Both the position numbers and the translations under genes were made by a program. Below, one piece after another: positions 22,856 through 34,077 of a DNA stretch of 64,000 nucleotides. Location of the stretch: assembly GCA_963971575.1 (NCBI GenBank), contig OZ020616.1, positions 32,592,306-32,656,305 on the forward strand. The letters are read 5' to 3'. This stretch comes from Liopterus haemorrhoidalis (taxonomy: Eukaryota > Arthropoda > Insecta > Coleoptera > Dytiscidae). The notes beneath the pieces were generated by a model. It ran no database searches. It was not told the DNA's origin and saw only the letters and a list, made by a program, of their open reading frames with translations. Each line of letters starts with the position of its first letter. Positions within the stretch are counted from its first letter, which is position 1.

Positions 22856-23012
22856 TGTATCTTTTTTGAGATGAAGAGATCGGCTGCCCGAAGATCTAAC
22901 AAATATTGGTATACAGGGAACATGGAAGATTTGACAATGAACAGATCAAAATGGGGGACTTAATTGAATGAAGCCAAAAGTCAACTTGACTGGCAGTGCC
23001 TAAAGAAGAAAA
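22856..23012 (+). mobile_element. RTE-type LINE 3' end, truncated
   Basis: It matches the end of the copy at 2390-2532 base for base over long stretches: GAAGATCTAA, TTGGTATACAGGG, GAATGAAGCCAAAAGTCAAC, TGCCTAAAGAAGAAAAA. Only about 150 bases of the element remain. It confirms the 3' terminus of the family. Confidence 0.75.
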
Positions 23013-23106
23013 AGGTCGTTTTTAAGAGATTTTTTAAAAATTTTTGTAACCAGTATTTTTTTCATAAAGTTAATAAGAAACCAGATATATGCAAAAAGTC
23101 ACTTTT

Positions 23107-23136
23107 TCACACACACACACACCCACAACACACACA

Positions 23137-23188
<52 letters not shown>

Positions 23189-23192
23189 CACA
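23107..23192. repeat. (CA)n / (CGCA)n microsatellite
   Basis: A run of CACA units, then about ten CGCA units, then CACA again. Open frames across it are artefacts of the repeat. Confidence 0.95.
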
Positions 23193-23319
23193 TACGGACG
23201 GCACTTCGAAAATATGTTTTTTGGATTCCCTGGACCATGAATCGTGGTCATCAGTCAAAATCTCGAAATCGAAAATTTTCGCGATTACAATACTTGCCCC
23301 TTATATATTAAGGTCGGGC

Positions 23320-23922
23320 AAGTAAAAATAAAAAGTTTAATAGTTTCTTTCAATGTTCTTATTCTGTCAAATTTAGAGACATTTTCAGAAGAAACTTTAT
23401 TTGAGAAAGATATGAAATTGATGTTGGAATATCAAGATGATATTTCCGACTCATTTTGTCATCAATTAATATCATTCCGTAGAAGTATGGCTTCAGCAAT
23501 TAAGAAAATTACATCCATAAGTGAACTTGCTTTATCGTCTACATTTTTTTATATATACACAGCTTGCATTTTATTTATAACAGTTCGTACGAGTGTTGCC
23601 AATGCTGAAAGATCGTTTTCAATTTTAAAATTAATTAAAAACTATTTAAGAAGTACATTGTCACAACAACGCTTATCCGGCTGGTAGTTTTGTCAGTTGA
23701 ACAAGATCGAGCAAAGAAAATCGACATAAAAGAAATTATCTATCGTTTCGCGGAGGCAAAAGCAAGAAAAAAAATTATTTTAATTCGGTAAGATATTACT
23801 AAACGTAAATTATGTATGACTAGATTCAACCGAGCAGGTATTATTGTTTTAGCTGTAAACAATAACATTTTTCGGGGCTTATTTCTCGCACCAGGGCCCA
23901 CGCAGCTCTAGCTACGCCACTG
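23320..23922 (+). pseudogene. hAT transposase C-terminus and right terminal repeat
   Basis: ISDSFCHQLISFRRSM is followed by TVRTSVANAERSFSILKLIK and NYLRSTLSQQRLSG, the hAT dimerisation block of ZMYM1-like transposases. The frame then shifts (AEAKARKKI near 23750). The element ends in CTAGCTACGCCACTG at 23908-23922, a hAT terminal repeat. The left part is missing. Confidence 0.8.
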
Positions 23923-24093
23923 CTTCAGATTATTGGCGTTCGTTGTAGTTTAAGTGTACGTTGTTGTTTAAGCGTACGTTATTTAATTTCGTTCATGATC
24001 GTTCGTTAGGTGTAAAAGCTTCTTAACATTAGTCACTCTTCTTTAAGCAAATTGGATTTAATGAACTATCTATGATTTTTTTTTTTCTTTCAG

Positions 24094-25716
24094 TACAACA
24101 ACTGGAATTTCCTGGATTACTTTAACTTCATATTTATTTTTTGCCAGTCATCAATTTATTCATTGGAGAAAATATTAAATTGTTTTGAAATATCTTATAT
24201 CTGGAGACCTACATCAAAAATAGTAATAATCTTACAAGAGGAAACTTCGAGTGAAATTGTAACTGAAATGTTTCACTTAATATGGAGCCGGAAGATACTC
24301 AATGTTGTTATAGTTGCATGGATGAATAACAATGTACAAATCATCAGTTTTAATCCATATTTTGACAATTTTTTCCATAATTCTACAAACACAAACATAT
24401 TTTATGATAAAACATTTAACTTAAATAGATATAACGTTAATTTAGCTCTTACAAATTCCGACGATTACTCCAAAGTGTGGGTGAAAGAAACTGGTAGTAA
24501 AGTACAATATATGGGGAAAGATGGCTGTCTAATGAGTACTATCATACGACATTGTAAGGGTAGTTTAGTAGTATATAAGTTAGATGATTATTTTGGTCTT
24601 GACAATCCTTGGCGGTATTTTAATATGAACAAGAAAGAATATATGAAAATGCCCTACATTAAAAATCATAGCATAGATTTATTAATGGATTCACTAACGT
24701 TTTTACTTAATAATATTACTGATGTCATCTATCCTCATGCTAGAGATGACTGGGTTGCTTTAATTCCACGAGCTAAAATTCTTTCTCAATTAAATTACTT
24801 AATAAGTTTACTAAAAGAAGGTTTCTTGTATATTTTAATGTTTTTCGTGTTTATTTGTCCGTTTATATGGACCTTCATCAAAGTAATTGAAAATAAAATT
24901 TATAGAAGAAAATACAGTTTTCTAAGTTCTTTTGTTCTTGTAATACTAAATAATTTTCGTCTTATATTGGGATCTGGCATAGATCGTATACCCGATTATT
25001 TCACCGAAAAAAAATATCTGATCTGGTTATTATATTGTAATTTAATTATGAATAATTATTTCCAATCTCTTTTAATTACAGTTTTAACGGTTTCTGAACG
25101 TGAACCAGAAATAAATACTTTGAAAGACTTGTCAGATTCTTCGATCAAACTTATAGCAGCTGGAGGTGCTGTAGAATTATTAAAAGAATATTTTAAAATC
25201 AATTCACAAGAAGCATTAGTTAGTAAAGTGGAACATTTAAATATGACATTTTTCTTTAGAATTCAAACTAATATCAGATTAATACCGAATGATACCGCCC
25301 TTATAGTTAATTATGATCGTGCTGAGATTATATCAAAGGAACGACCTATTTTCCACGTAGTAAAAGAAAGTTACTTGCCGACTTTTATTTCATTTCATGT
25401 TGTGAAAGGTTCCCCTTATAGACCTATGTTAGAAAAATATGTTTCTCGTATTTTGGAAGCTGAATTATATGACTTATGGAAAGAGCAGCCTATATATTTA
25501 CACAGTTTGGAAAACGATTATTTAGATAAAGTAGATGCTGGTGGATTTGAAAAGATATCATTAACCAAATTTAGAGGATGCTTTTACATTTTAATGATTG
25601 GATTAACGCAAGCTTTTGTAGTTTTTATTATAGAAATAATTAGTGCTAGGGTAAAGTCAACAAAGGTAGCGTTTGTAGGTAGCGCTCCCCATAGCTCCCC
25701 AAGTTATCGGATATAA
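24094..25716 (+). CDS. divergent ionotropic receptor, copy A, exon 2
   Basis: One open exon of 540 codons after a strong acceptor (pyrimidine tract, TTTCAG, then TAC AAC AAC TGG); the stop is TAA at 25714-25716. The frame is fixed by homology with 62542 onward. Visible parts in order are the end of the amino-terminal region and the first ligand-binding lobe (SYIWRPTSKIVIILQE, NVVIVAWMNNN). Next are transmembrane segment M1 (FLYILMFFVFICPFIWTFIK, about 24820-24890), the pore region with LGSGI, M3 (LIWLLYCNLIMNNYFQSLLI) and the second lobe (EPEINTLKDL onward). M4 follows near 25575-25650 (FYILMIGLTQAFVVFIIEII). This is the iGluR/IR layout of an insect chemosensory receptor in the sensory neuron membrane. 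No in-frame stop. No exon 1 was found on this strand upstream, so the gene as seen is incomplete. Confidence 0.9.
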   Translation, partial: YNNWNFLDYFNFIFIFCQSSIYSLEKILNCFEISYIWRPTSKIVIILQEETSSEIVTEMFHLIWSRKILNVVIVAWMNNNVQIISFNPYFDNFFHNSTNTNIFYDKTFNLNRYNVNLALTNSDDYSKVWVKETGSKVQYMGKDGCLMSTIIRHCKGSLVVYKLDDYFGLDNPWRYFNMNKKEYMKMPYIKNHSIDLLMDSLTFLLNNITDVIYPHARDDWVALIPRAKILSQLNYLISLLKEGFLYILMFFVFICPFIWTFIKVIENKIYRRKYSFLSSFVLVILNNFRLILGSGIDRIPDYFTEKKYLIWLLYCNLIMNNYFQSLLITVLTVSEREPEINTLKDLSDSSIKLIAAGGAVELLKEYFKINSQEALVSKVEHLNMTFFFRIQTNIRLIPNDTALIVNYDRAEIISKERPIFHVVKESYLPTFISFHVVKGSPYRPMLEKYVSRILEAELYDLWKEQPIYLHSLENDYLDKVDAGGFEKISLTKFRGCFYILMIGLTQAFVVFIIEIISARVKSTKVAFVGSAPHSSPSYRI

Positions 25717-26150
25717 AAGGATACAGAAAAAAATTTATGTGAAGTGTGAATTTTCACACATTTCAGGGTTTTGCAGGGATTTAGTAACTGTGTGATGATT
25801 ATTTGAGATGCCAAAACAAATTTTATGTCAAAATATATTTTTATGAATTTTAATTCGAATGCCTAATACCATTATTTAAGTTTCTAAATATGTACAGTAT
25901 TTTTTTTATATAGCAAGGTTCATTATGATTTTGAAAATTGTGCCTATGGCTTCCATTGGTTGCTTAAATCATAAGCCTCGCCCTCTAATACCTTCAAATA
26001 TAGAATTAAATTATAATTTCAACACTTCCCACTGGTTATTAAATTTACGCTTTTAAAAATTAAATGTAACATTTACCAAAATATAACTAGAATTTTGACA
26101 AAATAATTTAAACAAAATAAAAATAAAAAAAAAAACTGAAAAAATAAAAA
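25717..26150. other. 3' flank of IR copy A, no further gene seen
   Basis: AT-rich. An A-rich run lies at 26110-26150. No polyadenylation signal stands out close to the stop codon. Confidence 0.4.
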
Positions 26151-26235
26151 TTGACGGGTTTCGAACACAGTTTCTTACAGTAGTTTCAACTCACTAAGCA
26201 AGAACGTTACCACTGTGCTATACAGGATCACTCGT
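26151..26235 (-). ncRNA. tRNA-like SINE head
   Basis: The minus strand contains TAGCACAGTGGTAACG, a good pol III A box, and about 45 bases on GTTCGAAACCCG, a good B box. T-rich sequence follows that could end a transcript. The arms do not fold into a clean tRNA cloverleaf, so a tRNA-derived SINE or decayed tRNA is more likely than a working tRNA gene. Confidence 0.45.
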
Positions 26236-26399
26236 TTACTATGTTAAATAGCGGATTAAATATATTACATATTTTACTTAAAAACGGAAAAAATGCGTTA
26301 TTTTCCGAAATCATAATCTGATCAAAAATTCCTGTTGTACTATTTCGGTTCACACCAATGTACATTACTGAGAATTTTTTCAGATTTTTAGTTTAAACC

Positions 26400-26790
26400 A
26401 TCTGGGCTACAGGGTGTGGGACAAAATTTTTTTTGCACAATTTTGGAAAAAAACGCCTCAAAATAATTTATTTTGCAAAAATAAAATTTTGATCGTTAAT
26501 CCACGTATCAAGGGCTTTCATTTGATACCCTATACAGAATTGTAAAAAAATATTTTTTTTTTCGATGAGCATATATTTGTTTATATTTTTAGGGGGGTAT
26601 GTTTTTTAGATGTTTTAGTATTTTTCCTATGTGCGGGTAAAAGAGTTGTATAAGCATGCCAAATTTCAACTCTCTAGGTTTAGCCGTTTGGCTACAATTT
26701 TTACCGAACAGACAGACAGACAGACAGACAGACGACAAAATGACGGTATAAGGGTTTTTTGGTCATACCTACAAAACCCTAAAAAGAGGA
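26400..26790. repeat. interspersed repeat with (CAGA)n core
   Basis: The piece around 26660-26740 has CAAATTTCAACTCTCTAGG, a run of six CAGA units and then GACAAAATGACGG. Insect dispersed repeats commonly carry such a tetranucleotide core behind a 'CCAAATTTCA' motif. A weaker relative lies at 49930-49985. Family (Helitron-like or SINE-like) undecided. Confidence 0.45.
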
Positions 26791-27039
26791 GATAGCGGCC
26801 CATATAACTGTTCGCTTCACAGTAGATGCGATGACCACACATTAAAATACAACAGTAGGAGTTAAAATTATATAAAAACAATAAATGAATAAATAAATTA
26901 ATACAATAGCCAGAATTTAAAAAATACAATTGAGGTATATTTACAGGTTTGGGTTCAGTCTGTAAAAATAAGTAATAAAGCCAATTAAGAAACTTTTGGT
27001 GTTAAAAAATATTAGAAATATGGCCCGTTTTAGGTACAG

Positions 27040-27310
27040 ACACTATACAGGGTGTCCCATCCAAGTGGCTCACCATTGCTATCTTTCTTAATATTATAAA
27101 TAGAGATTCGTTTAAATGGACAAAATTCGAGTATTTTACATAGGAAATATCTTGACAGGCTTTTAAAAAAAAACAGAATGTTTCGTTGACCAGATATTTT
27201 GAAAATAAATATATATTTTTTTAATGGAATACTCTTTATATTACTAGACCATAGAAACAACGATTTTTTTGTCTTTATAAAAAATGAAATTGTTTTCATA
27301 ACGGAGATAT
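27040..27310. repeat. possible dispersed repeat starting CAGGGTGTCCC
   Basis: CAGGGTGTCCCATCCAAGTG is a typical start of insect dispersed DNA elements. The other end is not seen. Confidence 0.3.
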
Positions 27311-27422
27311 CGATACAGTATATTTCAAACGATGAGGTGGAACTAGATTTTAAAATCTAGTAATTTTTACAGATTGATTGTAGGTTTGGATCATTTTGTT
27401 CAGGAAAATCCAACTTCAATAT

Positions 27423-30400
27423 TGTTACACTCAAAAAATTGGACCCCTGCTTTGAATAGAGTAGACCACCCGGATCACGTAGGTGTGTTGCCGGGCGTAC
27501 TCATCCAGCCTTCCCCTAGACTAGTGTTACACAGCAAACCTAGGGAAACATGTTCAGGAAGGTTCAGACAGTCACAAACCCTAGACTCCAAGCGCGACAT
27601 AAAATGTTTGACCGCTGATTAAACAAGACGTGGTGACAGTCGAAGAAGTTTCTGTACGAACATATAAGTAGCGAGATTAAATCTTCTGCAGATTTCAACA
27701 GCAATACGTTTTATTCTACGATTTAGTGCAGTGAAATTGTGCAATTGTACATCGAAAGTTGCCACCAGGACTTAGAAAAGAGGTCAACATACACACATAC
27801 GGCCGCATCACAACTTAGGTGAGTCTATCTTTATTTCAAAGTAGGCACAGATTATCTCTGTACCATAATTCGTATCGCGAGATACGAATTTTTGGGAATT
27901 TCTGATGAAAATTCCCGCGTACTCATTGTAGTGGAAATGTGCGAACATTGCGCACCCAGAATCAAACTTCTAGTTCCGTTTATATATTTTTTTAGGCCGT
28001 TTCCGTTTCGTCTACGTTTCCGTCCCGACATCGTTTCCGTCTCGTCGTTGTTTCCGTCTCGTTTTCATTCCCGTTTGAGGATTATCGATGTCGTTTACGT
28101 TTTCGTTTTCTGAATTTTCGTTTGTTTGCTGTTTGAACATTTTTGAGAATCCACTTCGGTAGGAGTCCGGAGGCTTTTGCTGACATAATCTTGTTTCCTG
28201 GATCCAGCCACGTAGGAAAGGAAGAGACGCTCCGACGTGTACAGGAGCAGACCGTCGAACTGTCCGGGGAGTCCCGTGGGAGTGAGCATCTACCGCTCAG
28301 ACCAGTATATTTAAGAGTGTAGTACAGATAAGTGTTAAATATAGTTGTTTTCTTTTTTGTGAGTAATATTCTCGAATTTTTGTATAACATAACTTCATGG
28401 TCCCTGGTTCTCACGACAAGAGTCAGAAGTAGATTCTAATTTTTGTACTTTACTGAAATTGTATACGATGATCGATCAAAGTCGGACTACTGTTTATTTT
28501 GGCAGTATTGTAGCAGAAATACGATTTGTGTGAGATACTTTTGATTATTTGTTTTGATGTACTGTACTAGCTGTTATTTTGTACACTATTATTTAACACT
28601 ATTATATACACTATTATTGCAAAACTCGATATAAAAAAAGGTGCCGGTCCAGACGGCATACCTCCATTATTTGTCTCAAAATGTAAAGTAGCACTGATAT
28701 ATCCTTTGTTTATTTTATACAACAAATCAATGAAAAATGGCACATTTCCATCCGCATGGAAAGCAGCTCGTATCACTCCAATTTTTAAATCCGGCAAGAA
28801 AAGTTGTATAGAGAATTATAGACCTATCTCTATTTTATCCTGTTTTGGTAAGATTTTCGAGGCTTGTGTCGTGGAGCAATTATTTTTTATGATTAGACAT
28901 TATTTACCAATTCAACAACATGGCTTCTTTAAGAGTAGATCTGTACTTACTAATTTGATACCGTACATTCAATACTTATGCGACAACATCGACAATAGGT
29001 GCCAAATTATAGCTATATACACCGACTTTTGTAAAGCCTTCGACAAAGTCCATCATAAAACCCTAATTTTGAAATTGGGGCAGTTTGGTATTTGCGGCGT
29101 CTTCTTCGTTGGATGGAATCCTACATTTCGAATCGTAGTCAGTTTGTTGCAGTAAATAATTATGAATCAGAAACTGTTTCTGTTACCTCTGGAGTTCCAC
29201 AAGGGACCCATCTTGGTCCATTATTGTTCAGTATTGTCATTTATGATATTGTTAATTGTTTTTCAAATTCACATTACTCATTATACGCGGGTGACTTAAA
29301 ATTTTATAGAACAGTGACCAAGCAGGAAGATTGTGACTTGCTTCAGAATGATCTAACTGCTTTGAAAATATATTGTGAACGCAACAAACTGACACTCAAC
29401 GGGGAAAAATGCAATGTAATGATATTTACTAGAAATATTCATAAAATCACTTACGATTTTATATTAGATGACAAAATACTTAATATTAGAAATCAGATCA
29501 AAGATTTAGGAGTCATACTTGATTCTAAACTAATGTTTGATAAACATATATATAACATCGTACAGAAGGCGCTTCGAAATGTGGGATTTATATTCAGTCG
29601 CAGGCGAATTTACAAGTCCTCTTCCGCTAATTAACTTATTTAACTGTTTAGTACGAAGTCATGTTGAATATGCTAGTTCAGTATGGAATCCACACCATAA
29701 GATTTATAGTGAACTTATAGAAAAAGTTCAAATGAAGTTCATTCATCGTTTAAATTACAGATTTAAACGAAACATGTACTGTAAATCATATGAACAAAAT
29801 TTAACTTTTTATAAAATGCAAAGTCTTCTTCACAGACGAACGACACTTGACTTGATATTTTTTCACAAATTAATAAATAATAATATCGATTCTCAATTAA
29901 TTCTATCACTTTTTAATTTCAATTGTCGTTCGTATACTCTGAGAACTCAAAAACTTTTGTATAACCAGTTCAGTAATTCCAATTTGGGACTAAACTCGCC
30001 CATTGCGAGAATTAGCAATGCTGTTAACGAATTGAGTCCTAGCATAGATATACTGTCATGTTCTTTAATATGCCTTAAAAAGCATGCTAAAGGTTTTGAT
30101 AAACTCAATTCTATTACGTTATAATAAAAATATGAATAATTGTTTCTATAAATTGTTGTAATAATTTCTAATTTGCTATGTTTATTCTTATTATCACAAT
30201 ATTTTCACAATACTTTATACTTGTTTTGTTACCATAATATGTATATGTAAATACTTACGAATTGTACATATTTGTATTTTTTTGTTGTTGTAATTTTACT
30301 GTGTTACACTATTATTGGGAAAACTAACTTTAGTTATCCTGTTGTGTAGCCAATAAACAAATAAATAAATAAATAAACACTACTTCGGCACTCACTGCCG

Positions 30401-30746
30401 AATAATAAAAGGGACACTCCTTTTGCTTTTTATTAGATTTTTGGATACTTTGGATAGCCCCTATTTCTCCTAGTTTAATTACAGGGTGGGAGTGACGGAA
30501 ATCCAAGGTAGGTCAGTTTAGCATATGTTAGTCTGCGCTTACTAATTGGCGCCCTGTTAAGTAATACCGTTAGTATATTTTATTCGGAACTTATCAAGAA
30601 CCAGCTCTGCACCTATGATTATTATAATCATAAACCCCGCCCGTCTCCAATGACGCTAGCCCGGCCAACTTTAAGTTGTATTTGTTTCCCTCCTTTTATC
30701 TTAGGAATCTGGCCACCCTAATTTTGGGGGAAAGGGAGGTGTAGCA
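27423..30746. mobile_element. solo LTR (copy 1) carrying a LINE
   Basis: It starts TGTTACACTCAAAAAATTGG and ends near GTAGCA (GTAACA in copy 2), flanked on both sides by ATAT. Without the LINE at 28602-30375 it is about 1.55 kb and collinear with the copy at 35763-37111. It also carries an extra stretch of roughly 300 bases (about 27610-27920) that copy 2 lacks. Internal gag-pol is absent, so it is a solo LTR, probably of a Ty3/gypsy-type element (4 bp duplication). The fragment CTTAGGTGAGTC near 27815 looks like a splice donor. Confidence 0.7.
28602..30375 (+). mobile_element. 5'-truncated LINE inside solo LTR copy 1
   Basis: The RT starts mid-domain at KKGAGPDGIPPLFVSKCK and runs through ENYRPISILSCFGKIFEA, AIYTDFCKAFDKV, SGVPQGTHLGPLLF and the thumb region to a C-terminal stop near 30122. 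There are two frame changes, near 29100 and 29600. The catalytic box is YAGD, not YADD. The 3' tail is an (AAATA)-type repeat. AACACTA at 28595 and 30376 is a plausible 7 bp target duplication, and copy 2 of the LTR shows the uninterrupted site. Jockey/CR1-like. Confidence 0.85.
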
Positions 30747-31257
30747 ATATATAAAAAAAATAGCTAATAACAACTTACAAAAATGAAAATTCCAGTTAGT
30801 TCCGCCAAATCGTTTGGAATAGACTGTAGTTGAAATCATATGATATTGCTTATTAATCGTTTGTCACTAGATGGTACTGAGCGAAAAATTGAATTGTATC
30901 TGTCAAATGTTTTAAAGTTTCAGGTAATTGTTACCTTTGTCATAGTTTTGTAAACGAATTTTGCTATTATTTTTGCTATAACATTGTGTCATCGTAGTAT
31001 TAAATTCTGTTAAGTAATTCCTGTTTATTGGGGTTTCAATTGGATTTGTCTATTATTTATTTTCCATTATTATTTCAGTACAAAGAAAAGATTTACAATA
31101 ACAGGAAAAACCGATATGTTATTAATTTATGGCCAATGTGAAAAAAAAAATCGGGTTTAGCATATTTACAAAAATATCCAAACAGAACTCAGCCTCATCG
31201 AAATTTTTTTAGGCGTCTCGAACTAAATTTGAGAAATTATGGATCATTTGAAGCAAA
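30747..31257. other. no recognisable feature
   Basis: AT-rich spacer after solo LTR copy 1. Confidence 0.4.
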
Positions 31258-31419
31258 GAGTCCAAATAAATATTAATTTCAAATGGGATACAAAAATGTG
31301 ATAATCTTTGCAGAAAGAGTAATTTTTTGGGAATAGTTTCACATAAATTTACTCTTTCTGCAAAGAATTTCTTATTTTTTCATTTGAATTTCTAACATTT
31401 CCAATATTTATTTGGACTC
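31258..31419. mobile_element. foldback MITE, about 162 bp
   Basis: Outer arms GAGTCCAAATAAATATT and its exact complement, with an inner inverted pair CTTTGCAGAAAGAGTAA. The centre does not code. Confidence 0.75.
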
Positions 31420-31622
31420 CAAATGGCGGCGCTGTCACCATTGACCAAACTGTCTGGTATAAAGTACAGTGTCTGTAGTTCTAAGTAAAGAACATCATCG
31501 GTTGTGGCTTGCAGGACATAATGGTCACATGTTATTAATCCCTTAACCGTAATTATCACCAAGTCATGTTGGTATATTTTGTAATGAACTGTACTGTGAA
31601 TTTCGATATATTTGTAGTTATA

Positions 31623-32840
31623 CGAGGGGTCTTTGATAAGTCAGTAACTTCGATAAGAGATTGCGCTCGGATCGCAAGTTTGGTATTATTTTTGATATTT
31701 TCCATTCTCTGTAGATATACACACTAAGTTACAAATAGAACTGTAAAAATTTTTAACAAAGGTTGTGTTTATTTGCTTTAGTGGAAAACAGTGAATTCCA
31801 AGTGTTGATAAAGCACTACCTTTTGAGTGGAAAACCCATTAAGGAAACTGAAGCAATGATAAAAGTAAATGGGAACTCTGCCTCGTCGCATGGAATGGTT
31901 CACAAGTGCTTCACTGAATTTCGTTGTGGTCGTATGAGCACGACTGTTACCAAGTGGCCGGGATGTCCAAATAAGGTCACAACTGAAGAGATGGTCAGTA
32001 AAATTCCTTGATATAGTATTAGATGACCGTCCAGTGAAGATATTCAAGCTAGCCAAGATGGTAAACATCTCAGACGAACGTGTGTTTCATATTGTGCACA
32101 AATTTGGGCATGAAAAAACTATCAGTAAGATCGCTATCGCATCTGTTCACAATATGTCAAATCGGAATCTCGTGACCATTTTGAAGCAATGTTTGTGAAT
32201 TTTTAAGGCGTTTCATAACCGTTGATGAAACGTGAATCCATCACTACACACCAGAAATAAAAGAATATTCAAAACAGTGGATTGCTCCTGACAAACGTGC
32301 TTCGAAGAAGGTAAAAAGGTGCCCTCGGCCGGATAGGCAATGGCAATGATTTTATGCGATGTCCAAGGCATAATTTTCATCGATTATCTGAAAAAAGAAA
32401 AAATGATCACAGGAGAGTATTATGCCGCTTTATTGGATTGATTTTACGATCAATATGTGCAAAAGCGGCTCCGTTTGGCGGAGTAAAAAGTTCTTTTCCA
32501 CCATGACAATAAATCAGCTCACTTGTCCGAAATTGCAACGGCCAAATTGGTTGAATCGCGCTGCAAATTGCTCCATCATCCAGAGTAAAATTAGGAAAAG
32601 TTGGATATTTTTGACAAATGAAACAAAAAAGTGCAGTGGAGTAAATCTTGGAGCAGGCGTGGCAAGCTGGAAAGTGTTATTTTGGAGAGGTTCCAAGAAT
32701 AACCTATAAAATAGAAATCACACTATTTGGGCTCAAAGAGTTGGAATATCGTTGGGCAAAATGTATCGAGCTAAAAGAAGACAATGTAGAAAAATAAATT
32801 GCATTTTGATTGAAGTCACTTACTTATCAAACATCCCACG
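31623..32840 (+). mobile_element. complete but dead mariner
   Basis: The ends are near-perfect inverted repeats of about 30 bases (CGAGGGGTCTTTGATAAGTC at left, the complement with a few changes at right), flanked by TA. The transposase runs from about 31763 (MVHKCFTEFRCGRMST) through DET-stop-IHHYTPE near 32225, where the Trp codon is now TGA. It continues to FHHDNKSAHLS near 32500. Several frameshifts follow. Length (1218 bp) is normal for mariner. Confidence 0.85.
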
Positions 32841-33428
32841 TATGTACCTGTAAAATGCACTAGTTGTTATAGATTAACTAAGTTTGTATTTTGTGTGTAT
32901 TTAATTTTGAATTAATTATGAATGTTAATGGTACTAGTTTTTGTTACACTATCCTTTTTATCATCATTGTAAGCTTCTTATGTTATTGAACGCCATCTTT
33001 TATGCTTGGTTCACTGGTAAAGAACTTATGCGAAGTTAGTAAACAAAAAACGAGTTCAATGTGTGTATAAACGAAATAATGAACGAATTCATTCAGTTTG
33101 CAGTTTGCAGTTGCAGTTTTATATATCTGCTAAAAATATTTGGTCACGTACAGCTGCCGGAGCGTCTTTGAGCAGAACGAAGAGATACAGTCCAAAGAAA
33201 AGAGATAAGCAATTCTTGTTATTGCGAAATGCTGCATAAGGAACTAATTCTTGCAATTCGACCAAAACACCGAAGACGGCAATAGCAGTTTATTAACCAT
33301 TTTTTTTTTTTTAATAAAAAGGTTCTATGTTGCATCACTAAATTACAGAATATGGACAGGACAATCTGCTGCAACATTTTTTAAAATCCTTGAGAAAATA
33401 AATTTTGAGAAAACTTAAAAAATAAAAA
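32841..33428. other. no recognisable feature
   Basis: AT-rich. A short GCAGTTT reiteration lies near 33098-33120. Confidence 0.4.
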
Positions 33429-33734
33429 ATGGCGAGAAATAAACCCACCCATCTCACCTTTGTGGATATGCATAAGGCTTACGACACAGTCCCACTAATT
33501 AAGGTGTGGGGTAGTATGGAAAACATGGGTGTTAGTGAGACTTACGTAAATGCAATTCGCAACCTTTATACAGGATCTTCCAGCTGCCTAAAACTAGGGA
33601 ACAAACTATCTGGAGAGTTTTCAGTATGCAAAGGACTTAGACAAGGCTGCACTCTAGCTCCCACCCTCCTTAAAATGTATATTGAATGGACACATAAATT
33701 CAGTAATATAGGTATAATTACTGGAGAGATATAG
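33429..33734 (+). pseudogene. RTE-type RT fragment
   Basis: FVDMHKAYDTVPLIKVW is RT domain with the first catalytic Asp. KGLRQGCTLAPTLLKMYIEW is the following helix of RTE-type LINEs. The frame then ends, and 33740-33870 holds only weak remains. Neither end of the element is present. Confidence 0.75.
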
Positions 33735-34063
33735 GAGGTAATCCACTTTATATCCTATAATTCTCAGGATGTTCGGAAAGCGATGGAGGCAAGCGGTCTC
33801 CAAGATGGCGACTGGATGACTGGCGAAGAGATGTATGCATGATTCACCACTCACCAAAAACATTTTAATCAGAGAGCATAATGATGCTTGTGCATTGAAA
33901 GACCATACGTGTTGAGAAACAAGGGGTCTGTGTTGATTAGGCGATCAAACAAAGTTAAGGCCCATTTAGGTACCCAATTTAAATTAAGTAGATTAAAATA
34001 GATTAAGATGTTTAATCTCACTTTCTGCACGAGATTAATATAATAGTGGTTTTGAAAAATAAT

Positions 34064-34077
34064 TTAGAAAAATAGTT
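34064..34077. repeat. LINE target-site duplication, left
   Basis: TTAGAAAAATAGTT, identical to 35044-35057. Confidence 0.8.

Noticed and set aside
22964..23325. Frames rich in Thr/His/Arg over the CA/CGCA tract
   Set aside because: They are products of the microsatellite.
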